In this document: positions 10,201-19,888 of the stretch, one piece after another | Layout: every line of letters begins with the position of its first letter | Numbering within the stretch: the first letter of the stretch is position 1 | Source of the DNA: Telopea speciosissima | Taxonomy: Eukaryota > Streptophyta > Magnoliopsida > Proteales > Proteaceae | Reading direction: 5' to 3' | NCBI RefSeq assembly: GCF_018873765.1 | Contig: NC_057917.1 | Span: 56,106,464-56,170,463 of the forward strand | DNA length: 64,000 bases | Notes under the pieces: generated by a model | What the model was told of the DNA's origin: nothing | The model's database searches: none | What the model saw: only the letters and a program-made list of their open reading frames with translations | Translations under genes and position numbers: made by a program

Positions 10201-11520
10201 CTCTCTTTTTTTTTTTTTTTTTTTGGGTAGAAAATTAAAATCAAATGCCTCTGTTAAGAAAAGGTTGGATGGGTTTCAAGTTCTATGAATACTTATGCCA
10301 AGGTCTTTTGTTCACATGTCAAGTTTCAAGTAACACAACAAAGCATTAAATGATTGACTACCAATGGCGTGCATAGACATTGGTAGCTATACACCTATAA
10401 CTATATATGCCAACGTATATTGATTGTGGATGTGCAATTTGATAATTGGGGTTGCCACATTATCCTTGAAGTAAGGAGATTTGTTGTCAAGTGTGTTTGG
10501 GGAAACCCATAGATTTCCCAATAGAATTTCTATACAGTGAAACTATCTAAAAATTGAATACTAAATATTGTAAAATTCAGTGGAGTATAATCTAATGAAT
10601 ACACATATGGATGAAAGGGAGAATCCAATACGAGAAACATCAGAGAGATTACGATTTTGTTTGGTATGTGCGCAAATGCCTCAATGTGCGGTTTCAAGTG
10701 CATGCTGCAGAAAAAAAAAATAAGGTATTTTTTTTGGGTAATGACAGAGAAATAAGGATTAGATTCAAATAGAATGCCCTACACATATAGAAATGCATAA
10801 ACCTCGTCTTTATTAAACAACACAATTTTGACCCAAAAAAATCATATAAATATAGCGATTACCAAAAAAAAAAAGAATATTATAATAGACAAGAGATTGT
10901 TGTTTAGTTATGTAACATCTACACCAGCACATGACCAATAAAAACACATGCAAGAGCATTTGACTAAATGGGACTTGTTAGTTCACTAAGACTATATTTT
11001 TTGTTATTATCAAAAAAAAAAAAAAAAGACTACGTTTTAAGTTGGCAAGAAATAGATAAAAAAGAAAAGAAAAAATCCAAAATTTGAGACGCGAGACAAA
11101 TCAATCAGTGTGTAATCAGGGTTTTTTATACTATTCTTTTTTTTTTTTTCTTTTCATTTCTTGACTATTAAACACACCATATGTATCCCATGTCTAATCA
11201 TAGTAACCACAACCAGTTAACATTCTTTTTTCCTATTATTATTTTTGAAAGGAAAAAAAACCTCACCTACAACGCCACTCCTACCTTTAACATAGAAACA
11301 CACAAAAATAACATGCAAAAGTATCACATTGCCTTATGAGCACGTGCAAGCTCTACAGTCCAAGGAACAACCTTTTTGTCCTTTTGAAATTAACAATAGT
11401 TGGGTTTTTTTGGCTTTTTCATAGGGGTATGACGATAAATTTGCATGGTTCTATGTTTAGGGCCTTTAAGCATAGGAACCACATGACTAACCAACATTCT
11501 TTTTACCTTTTTTTTTTCGT
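10201..11520. other. AT-rich intergenic DNA
   Basis: Many A and T runs (10206-10224, 11010-11030, 11137-11149). No gene or conserved element recognised. Confidence 0.5.
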
Positions 11521-11529
11521 TGATTTTTT

Positions 11530-11640
11530 CTTATGGACAGACCCGCATTTCAAAATAGCAAGATTAGAATCTTTTGATTGGGGGCATTTTTTGGATTATG
11601 AGCTTGTATAATAAAGGAGATTAGGGGATGGGGATACACC
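11530..11640 (-). mobile_element. Partial SINE copy (3' half)
   Basis: Repeats the tail half of the SINE at 11687-11822 together with its flank: the stretch from GATTGGGGGCATTTTTTGGA to GGGGATGGGGATAC is shared. Either a tandem duplication of the locus or an earlier truncated SINE insertion. Confidence 0.6.
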
Positions 11641-11686
11641 CGCATTTCAAGACAGCAACATTAGAATCTTTTGATTGGGGGCATTT

Positions 11687-11822
11687 TTTGGATTAAGAGC
11701 TTGCATAATAAAAGGGGGGGGGGGGGGATTAGGGGATGGAGATACGCCCCAAGGTGATTTGAACTCATGACCTCTTATTTGAGGAGTTAGTCTTTTGCCA
11801 ACTGAGCTGACCCCTTCGGGTC
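11687..11822 (-). mobile_element. tRNA-derived SINE
   Basis: The minus strand starts with a tRNA-like head. An A box (AGCTCAGTTGGCAAAAG) and a B box (GGTCATGAGTTCAAATC) have normal spacing, and a short A-rich tail ends AATCCAAAAAA. Flanked by the perfect 15-bp duplication TGATTGGGGGCATTT (11672-11686 and 11823-11837). The anticodon region is not that of a functional tRNA. Confidence 0.8.
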
Positions 11823-12123
11823 TGATTGGGGGCATTTGATACATACCAGAAACCGGCGGCAATCCCAGCTGTAGAATTTCAAGACAGCAGATATGGTTCC
11901 AATCCATCGGTTTTAACCTAACGAGGACATCCATTATAGTCCTCGCTGATCTCCTAGTGACGTAACAATTGGCAACTGCCCTTGAACAAAACCAAACCCA
12001 CCTTCATGCCTAACAAAACTGTGTCCCATCTCGAACTCAGATCCAGACGTTCCAGAGAGAGACAGAGCGAGAGAGAGAGGAGGGTTCGTTCGTCGGTTCG
12101 TGCTTCAACTGTTCAACCCCTTG

Positions 12124-13224
12124 ATGAAACCCCATTCCCTTTCTCCAAAGGCGAAGCCATCCATGGCCTCCACCCCAACCCCAAGCCCTATCCCTCCACA
12201 ATCACAAACCCCACACCTTTCCATTAAGACCGCAGCTCGCAAGCTCCCTATCAAACGCAAAACACCTGACACTCCATCCCGATCATCTCCGGTTCCGAAC
12301 CGGATCCCCAAACTTGAAACCGCACACGATGAAGACGATAACATCATCGACGGCGAAGACCTCGAAGACGCAGCGGGAGACGATCTCAAGCCCCCTCCCT
12401 TCAAATACCATCGCATATGGCCAGAATCAGACGAAATTCGATTCCTCCAAGGCCTCCTCGATTGCTCCGCCGAGAGTTTTCTCTTCCCACGAGATCTTTC
12501 TCTTTTCTACGATCGTTTCTCACAGACCATGCCTCAGCCTTACACCAAGTCCCAGCTCTCCGAGAAGCTTCGCCGCCTCCGTAAGAAGTTTCGTGTCATC
12601 TCCACCCGAATTTCACGTGGGCTCAATCCTTCGCTTCTCAGTCCGCACGATAGTGCGCTCTTCGATCTTTCGAAGCAGCTCTGGCATCCTTCATATGCCT
12701 CTTCGACTCCCTTTCAGTCTAATAAGCGGAAGTCCTCCGAGGTTAGGGTTAGGGTTAGCTTCTCTCCTAATCCTTCTGCATGTCTTTCTCCCCCTCCTGT
12801 TCCAGCGGTTCAAGACCCAAGCTGCGCCAATATCAATGACGCTAATTTTGTCGAGGAAGACACCGAATTGAATTTAGAGTCCCATCTCTGCAGTGAACAG
12901 GAACAATGTTTACCGATAGGCGATGATTTTGATGGTTTCAGTGGCAGTGGCGGTGGTGGGCTCGGACGATTCGCAGCCAAGACCATTATTGATGTGTTCG
13001 ATAGATCCCTCAAAGAGTTGAGAATGAAACTGATTCGCCAGGGGCTGCTTTATCCTGACCAGAAGTCTACTTCTACCACAGCTGGTTCGTCGAAACAGGT
13101 AAAAGCAGTAGATTTTGAGAAGAGGTGGCGAGAGCAACGGGCAGTGGAGCTGGATGTGTTGGCTCGTCGCTTGAGGTTGGTTCTTGAGAATGCCAATACG
13201 ATGAGAGCACCTCAACAACTGTAA
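12124..13224 (+). CDS. GeBP/Storekeeper-like transcription factor (DUF573)
   Basis: Single-exon gene of 366 codons from ATG 12124. A second in-frame ATG at 12163 (MASTPTPSP) with G after it is an equally likely start. The N-terminal third is proline/serine-rich and then acidic (DEDDNIIDGEDLED). The DUF573 DNA-binding region runs about residues 94-190: KYHRIWPESDEIRFLQGLLD, then YTKSQLSEKLRRLRKKF and ALFDLSKQLWHP, as in GLABROUS1 enhancer-binding proteins. After a variable linker, a conserved C-terminal segment (IIDVFDRSLKELRMK and a Leu/Arg-rich coil to the end) matches the leucine-zipper-like dimerisation part of the family. These are plant-specific nuclear regulators linked to leaf-hair and cytokinin responses; the target of this member is unknown. 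A GA-rich leader precedes it. Confidence 0.88.
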   Translation: MKPHSLSPKAKPSMASTPTPSPIPPQSQTPHLSIKTAARKLPIKRKTPDTPSRSSPVPNRIPKLETAHDEDDNIIDGEDLEDAAGDDLKPPPFKYHRIWPESDEIRFLQGLLDCSAESFLFPRDLSLFYDRFSQTMPQPYTKSQLSEKLRRLRKKFRVISTRISRGLNPSLLSPHDSALFDLSKQLWHPSYASSTPFQSNKRKSSEVRVRVSFSPNPSACLSPPPVPAVQDPSCANINDANFVEEDTELNLESHLCSEQEQCLPIGDDFDGFSGSGGGGLGRFAAKTIIDVFDRSLKELRMKLIRQGLLYPDQKSTSTTAGSSKQVKAVDFEKRWREQRAVELDVLARRLRLVLENANTMRAPQQL

Positions 13225-13694
13225 ATCGAATATATAAAACATCAAGTTTTTCTTCTATTTGTTTTCTTCTCCTTCTCCCATAAATATGTTTGGACTGTAG
13301 TTATCTTTTGTGTTTGTCTTCCAGATGATTTTCCAGAAAGCTAGCTTTTTCATTGCAATGATGTCGAGGGCTTTAGCTTATTATCAAAAAAAAAAAGGGG
13401 GGCCTTCAGCAAATCCAATTTGTCCTTACCAGATCATGATCAACAGGAGAGACACCTGGATCCAATTCCCCGAAGCTTGGAGTACATAATGGGTCCAGAA
13501 TTTTGACCCCCAAAACAAATCTAAAGCAATTTAATTGGGTGGATTTTGAAAATGGATTTGAAGGGGCTAGATCTGCCTGGACCCACACCCTAATTATCAA
13601 AACCTAACATGAATTGCAGAGCCAGGATTCCAGTCGATCCGGATCATAATCAGATCGAAATAAAACCCAAGGTAACAGAGTACAGATTGGACAT
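13225..13694. other. 3' region of the GeBP-like gene
   Basis: Non-coding. An A-run at 13386-13396 is the only repeat feature noticed. Confidence 0.5.
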
Positions 13695-13870
13695 GGTATA
13701 ACTCAATGGCCATTCGTCCTACAAAGTTTAAGTTCAGAGGATCCAGCGCAGTGGCGCGGGTTCAAGTCCTGAGAATCAACCTGTGTGTGAAAGGATTAAG
13801 GCTGCCTACCATCTACCTCTCCCAGATCCTTGTGCACTGGGTACGGCCCTTTCAGGGGATCCAGAGTTCT
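13695..13870 (+). mobile_element. Au-like SINE fragment
   Basis: Contains a B-box-like GGGTTCAAGTCC followed by the Au-SINE type tail AAGGCTGCCTACCATCTACC and GTGCACTGGGTACGGCCCTTT. The head is degenerate and target duplications were not found. Confidence 0.6.
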
Positions 13871-15639
13871 AAGCACCACAAAGAGAAGAAATAAATAAAT
13901 TAAAATAAAAATATCAAAATAATTTTTTGGATCAAGGAATCTCTAAGGTGGAACCTATTCAGCAGTAGCTTCTGATCCTTTGAAAGAATGACATCCCGTG
14001 GGTCCTGTCACTTCAATTGTTTTAACCTTATCTAACCTTTTATGTACTAGTATATATTCTGGATGCACAGTAATGGACCCAATTACACAAATTTTAGATA
14101 CCAAAAATTGGATTCATAACCTACTAACAGAGATCAAGAATATCGATTGGCTGGGTAATTAGGTACCAGTAGTACTGTCTACCAATGTGAAGGGGCTGCA
14201 ATAGGCAACTGTTGACTGGGAACATCTCAAGGTCTTCTACCTAGAGAAAACAGTGCATCCTCTGCTAGGAGAAAACAAAAATCAGTAAGAGGTTAACAGA
14301 TCAAATTTACAGTTTCAATCTGCCAGCTTAAGTGATTGAAGTCATCATCTGCATCTGAATCTTATTTTTAAGATTCAGGAAACATAGAGTTTGGTGTAAC
14401 TATTCTTACCCCCAGGTACCTCCATTTTGGTGTGGAATGGGATGAACCAGTTTCGGTTGCTGCACCGCAGAAAGATGGGAGTGGGTATATGCATTTGTAA
14501 ACAGAGGCTATATTCATATTCTTTACATACAAAAGTGTTATCTGGATACATTCCAAATACATAAGAATCCATTCCAAAAAACAGATTCAGGTACTGAACT
14601 TCAGATTAGTTAACCAACTAGCCCGGTGCCACATATTTTGTAGCGCCTACTTACTCATGTGTCTCTTTTATCATATATACCCTGAGGACTACGGAGATCC
14701 TCAACTCTCCAGGGATGTATTTCTAGCATGCGAACAACACACTTGAATATGGATGTAACCTGTAATGTATGAACAAAACTGAGTAGGGCAAAGCTGGTTT
14801 TGTCCATCATCATGGAATCATAATAAATTTATCAAAATAAAAAACAGATAAGTAAGAATGAGGGCAGACTATAGATGACAGGGAAATGCCTAACCATGAT
14901 GATTTAAAAGCAAAAACACCCCTCCCCCAGAGAAGGTCAAGGATCCACCTCAAGCCTAACAGGGATAATGGGTTAGAAAATTTGATTGCCCAAGCCAAAT
15001 GATTATTCATACTAAAAAGATTTTTCATGGAACACCACTTTAATGGTTTACCCAAGCAGAAAGAGACCCCAGTGTCTCAATAAAAACTTAACGATCCTTA
15101 TTAGTTAATACTTTATGATTAAAATTATATTAATAATCCTTATATTTCAACAAGATAATCCAGTCCAAAGGATATTAATCTACAAATGATTGCTCTTTTT
15201 CTTTTCCGCACTCTTCTCATCTTTAAACTTGACTTCAGAGACACTAAAGTTAAAACTTCCAAATTCTCCAACTTTAACTAGTTAAAGCACATTAAAAATT
15301 ATATTGAAAAAAATATTTATGGACTCAACATGCAACCAAATGAGATTAACTGATTAAATTAGTTATAAAATATTAAATACATGAGGTTTGGAAGAGATTA
15401 GGTTTGAGCATAACCACAGTGCATCTTTTCCATGTCAGTTTTATTAACATGTTTGTTCATGCCCAGTTTCTTGCGGCTCATTCAAGTTAATGAACCCTCT
15501 TGTTTACATGCCTTTGCTACAGGACATCTTTTCCAATATACCCTTTCTAATTAAGGGTATTTAATTTAGCAAGGAAAGAAAATTATTAGAAGCTAAAATT
15601 AATTTAAGAAAGAGAGGTCAAGAATGGAACAGGGACCAA
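13871..15639. other. AT-rich non-coding DNA
   Basis: No gene recognised. Could be intron or 3' flank of the POT1-like gene on the minus strand, but I identified no further POT1 exon. Confidence 0.4.
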
Positions 15640-16850
15640 CATATAGACAATGAGACTAACCACCATTACTAAAGTGAAGATCGAAAGTGAAATTGTTAAG
15701 AAGATGAGGAGTGAAAAAGGGTAGAGACATGAAACTTAATACTGCACCTATATCTATAGTGTAACAATATAAATGATATATGAAACTTCAAAGGGTAACT
15801 ATTTTGTTCCCGGTTTTAATTTTTAAATAACCTTAACTGGCTCAGAAAGCACCTTCAATAATAGGTCTCATCATTCTACTACCAATTGGATGAAATCCAA
15901 AGCAGCTGTAAGCCCGGCCTTTTTGTCATCATTGCCAGTGAGAATGTTATCACAGTGCACCAAATGGGTATGAAGTAAACATAAAAGTAATTAAGTGCAG
16001 GGGCTTTAGCAATGGCAACCCAGGGCAGACTGGTGCACCATATAGGCAATGAGACTAACCACCATTACTAAAGTGAAGATCGAAAGTGAAATTGTTAAGA
16101 AGATGAAGAGTGAAAAAGGGCACAGACATGAAACTTAATACTGCACCTATATCTATAATAGTGTAACAATATAAATGATATATGAAAATTCGCAGGGTAA
16201 CTATTTTGTTCCCGGTTTTAATTTTTAAATAACCTTAACTGGCTCAGCAAGCACCTTCAATAATAGGTCTCATCATTCTACTACCAATTGGATGAAATCC
16301 AAAGCAGCTGTAAGCCCGGCCTTTTTGTCGTCATTGCCAGTGAGAATGTTATCACAGTGCACCAAATGGGTATGAAATAAACATAAAAGTAAATAAGTGC
16401 AGGGGCATTAGCAATGGCGACCCAGGGTAGACTGGTGCAACATATAGAATATTGACAATGAGACTAACCACCATTACTAAAGTGAAGATCGAAAGTGAAA
16501 TTGTTAAGAAGATGAAGAGTGAAAAAGGGCACAGACATGAAACGTAATACTGCACCTATATCTATAATAGTGTAACAAAATAAATGATATATGAAAATTC
16601 AAAGGGTAACTATTTTGTTCCTGGTTTTAATTTTTAAATAACTTTAACTGGCTCAGCAAGCACCTTCAATAATAGGTCTCATCATTCTACTACCAATTGG
16701 ATGAAATCCAAAGCAGCTGTAAGCCCGGCCTTTTTGTCATCATTGCCAGTGAAAATGTTATCACAGTGCACCAAATGGGTCTGAAGTAAACTTAAAAGTA
16801 AAGAAGTGCAGGGGCTTTAGCAATGGCAACCCAGGGTAGACTTGTGCAAC
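15640..16850. repeat. Three-unit tandem repeat, about 400 bp per unit
   Basis: The block starting CAATGAGACTAACCACCATT recurs at 15648, 16047 and 16456 (periods 399 and 409), with only scattered differences between units. A diverged fourth copy of part of the unit (around TGTAAGCCCGGCC and CACCAAATGG) is recognisable near 18970-19070. No transposon ends or coding function recognised. Confidence 0.9.
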
Positions 16851-18520
16851 GGGCTTCATAAACCTGACCCCTAGTAGTTGGTGATGAGACTTAGCTGAGT
16901 TGACTATGTGAATAGAAAAACATCTCTCAATCTTTCCAGTAAGTCAGAAAAAGTTTCAAACTATGGAACGATAGTTTCAGTTACTAGTAGATCTTCTAAG
17001 TGTCAAGAAATTAAAAAGAATTCAAGTAGATGTTATAGCAATACAAGAAGCTGTCTTCAGTACCTACAAGAGGGAAGGAGAAGAAGAAGCAAAGGTAGTT
17101 TTGACCAGTTTCAAGCAAAAAATACCAAGTTTCGACCAATCCAGTTTTGACCGGCCTAGTTTTGACCAGTTTTGATTGCACATGACATGTTGAGTTTCGC
17201 TCAAAAAGTACCTGGTTTCAGTCGAAACTTGGGAAATCTAGGCTTCCTGGCTGGTCGAAACCGGCCTTGAAACCGAGATTTAGAACCTTGCTTAACATAG
17301 ACTTCTACTCTCAACTTAACACTAACTCTCCCCCTCCTGGTACAATATTTAAAAGATGTTAATGTCAGTGATGCTTATTTCTAGTCATACTACATTTGAG
17401 TTCCAATTTCCTGATTGATATTCATAACAAAGCCTAGACAAGTCAACCTTTTATGTTTCTTTCTAGTGCATGGCATTGCATTTTCCCAACAGGTCAATTT
17501 TTCATTTCTTTTTTGTAAATCAGAGTTTTAATAATTAAAAGAGCGTCCTCCACTATAAATCAAAAGACTTTGTTAATAAATATAAAAAACATAAAAAGGC
17601 ATGGAGGAGGTACATCAAAGATACAGCATTGCCTAAGAATAGAAGCAGCAGTAAGATCACGGAATTCCTCACATATAGGAGTCTGAGCAACTATGTATGC
17701 TGGGTTCAGCAGTTCCTTCAAACATCTGGTCATTCCTTTCCTTCAATATGCTCCAAAGAAACAGTGCCAGGAGTTGATTTCCCAAGTTTCATACTTTTGC
17801 AAGTGCAAGGTTGTCTTCCCCCCATTCCAATAAAGCTGATACATTGACCTATCCACCCACTGTTAAATCCTTCAAATCCACTTCCCATACTTCCAAAGCA
17901 AAAGTGCAAATATAAAGCAGAACATTTCACAGACCAAGCATTAGCCAGATAGACAAGAAATATATTTGTCAAATAGTGGTTTCTATAATCAAATTGTAAA
18001 TAGTCAAGGCCTTTACAAAACAGCCTACCGTGATAAGCCTACAGTCTGTCATACTGTTAGACATCAGCACAAACACCACCACCCCAAAAACAAAAAAAAA
18101 AGAGAGAAAGAAATAAACATCTAACACATGCATCCAAAACCCCTTAATAAATTTCTTTAACCCTGCAGTGGCAGAAACCTTGTGCACTAGTTATGCCCTT
18201 ATTAATCTTGAGAGTGTGCTTATGAGCAGGAAAACCACATCATATCAATCCTTCTGATGGTCATCATGGGTTGAAAAGAGATTGTACGTAGTGATACAAA
18301 AATGATGTAGCTTCACACTCTTGAACAAGGATTCTAAGGTAATCCTCACCGAAGAAGAGGCATAAGATGCATAACATCTAAAATTTTCACATTAGAATTG
18401 CGTTACCTTAAGCAAGTAATGGGAGACAAATATACAAATAGTGGTAACACCAACTGTCCAAAATGTATCTCCTTGCTTCACTTTAGAGAGAGGGAAAAAA
18501 CAATTCAAATTATAGATGCA
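16851..18520. other. Non-coding DNA with MITE remnants
   Basis: 17090-17290 is full of TTTGACCAGTTT and GTCGAAACC words, a dispersed plant repeat related to the one at about 37800-37930. 18150-18190 contains a degenerate Au-SINE tail. The rest is AT-rich without a gene. Confidence 0.4.
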
Positions 18521-18537
18521 TATTACCTATAAAGTTT

Positions 18538-18671
18538 GAGGGTGGACCTTGATGCAACAGTAAGGTTGCTCCATTACAGCCTCTCCGCAAAGCGGGGGTA
18601 AGGCTGCATGCATTATGACCCTCCCCAAACCCCGCAGTGACAGGAGCCTCATACACTGGGTACTCCCTTTC
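18538..18671 (+). mobile_element. Au-type SINE
   Basis: The head GGTGGACCTTGATGCAACAG and TAAGGTTGCTCC and the tail AAGGCTGCATGCATTATGAC, then CATACACTGGGTACTCCCTTT, are the hallmarks of the plant Au SINE. Flanked by the perfect 17-bp duplication TATTACCTATAAAGTTT (18521-18537 and 18672-18688). The middle is shortened. Confidence 0.85.
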
Positions 18672-19314
18672 TATTACCTATAAAGTTTATCCAAGTTTTG
18701 AGAAACATAATACCATACTCTGAAAATCTTTGAAATCAAGCCACCACAAATGCACTTGAAGTAGGTTTACAAGAAAAGTAGGTGTAAAACAAAGTCAATC
18801 CTACTAGTTTTGTCATTTCTTATCTAGTAGATCTAGGCAATTTTCCCTATCAAGAACAAGTGCAGATAAAATCTGCAAAATCCAAAAGCAAGTCGCTAGA
18901 CCACATCTGGTCATAGAGTTCGATTGATCTTGATTTGAACAGCAAACATCATATGATGACTCACCTCATCCAAACATCAAATGGATTGAATCAACACGAG
19001 TTGTAAGTCCAGCCATTCTGTCTTATCACTAGTGAGAAAAATTGAGATACTCATTGCATCAAATGGTTAGACAATATGCCATCGTATATTTTCTCAACTA
19101 CGAAGCAAGAAACTTAGAAGCCTGTAAAAGATTACAGTCACTTGAATATCCAGCTAAAGGAAAAGCACTTTCTGTTAACAGGATTCCAATTTCCAACAGC
19201 TGCAACAGATATAATCTAGAGATAACTACTCACTGAAAAGATTTACGCACTTAAATTCCATAAAATTAAATTCTGAGAAGTGGAAAAGAAAAATTACCAG
19301 TTCCCTTAGATCAC

Positions 19315-19424
19315 CTAGGAACACTAAACTCAACCACAACTCCTATCAGATTTGTTTTCTGATCGATGGCAGCGAGCGCATCCCTTATCATAAGAAATCT
19401 GTAGTCATAAGCTTGCCCCGCCAT
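19315..19424 (-). CDS. POT1: POT1-like protein, first coding exon only
   Basis: The minus strand from ATG at 19424 reads MAGQAYDYRFLMIRDALAAI, then DQKTNLIGVVVEFSVP, ending at a possible donor AG|GTGATC (19315/19314). This is the start of the first OB fold of plant Protection of Telomeres 1, which caps telomeres or supports telomerase in the nucleus; the YDY/KIRDA and NLIGVVVEF wording is characteristic. Thirty-six codons plus two bases, phase 2. The following OB-fold exon should begin near SKGTD; I did not find it, nor later exons, in the 19 kb to the left. Either they lie past unrecognised repeats, or this is an orphan exon from a broken copy. GTGATC is a weak donor. Confidence 0.55.
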
Positions 19425-19729
19425 CTGTAGCTCCCTAAAACCCTAATAACTCAACAGAAAGAACTTGGGTATTGGAGACTAAAAGCAGAGCCCATCCATT
19501 TAAAATGTTATTTTCATCGAATTACCAGACTACCCATACTCCTACGCTACGAAGTTCTCTCTTCGCCCCCTTCAGAATTTAAACTGACTAGAGTTTTCGG
19601 GGACAATCTCCCGCTTCCTTTTCCCGCGGAAATGACAGCTTTTCGGGATGTGAATCACAGGGTACTAATCGACCATGCCATGGTAAGAAACATATCTCAT
19701 TCCCTGCCGGTACAGTTCCGTAGGAATTT

Positions 19730-19888
19730 TTATCCTCTGCTGTGTGCTGTCAGAACAGCACAGTGTTGTCCCTTTACATGGGGCAAAATGACGACTTAAC
19801 TTCCTTCGGGCAGGGAGATTAAGTCGTCATTTCGCCCCCATGTGAGGTGATAATAGGTGCTGTTCGGATAGCAAACAGCAAAGGATAA
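19730..19888. mobile_element. Foldback (hairpin) MITE-like element 3
   Basis: Almost the whole 159 bp folds on itself. Left TTATCCTCTGCTGTGTGCTG pairs with a right end whose reverse complement is TTATCCTTTGCTGTTTGCTA. Internal arms CATGGGGCAAAATGACGACT and its partner meet at CTTCCTTCGGGCAGGGAG. The central TGACGACTTAA plus CCCTGCCCGAAGG resembles the centre of foldback elements 1 and 2. It lies about 310 bp upstream of the POT1-like start. Confidence 0.7.

Noticed and set aside
11744-11822. tRNA gene on the minus strand
   Set aside because: A and B boxes are present, but the arms do not pair as a functional tRNA and the copy has a tail and 15-bp TSD: it is a SINE.
12738-12760. GGTTAGGGTTAGGGTTAG in the GeBP-like gene
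   Set aside because: It encodes part of a variable linker (VRVRVSF) and is too short to be a telomere-like element of note.
15640-16850. 400-bp units as duplicated POT1 exons
   Set aside because: No OB-fold wording could be read in the units and stops are frequent; only a 12-residue resemblance between copies, not to POT1.
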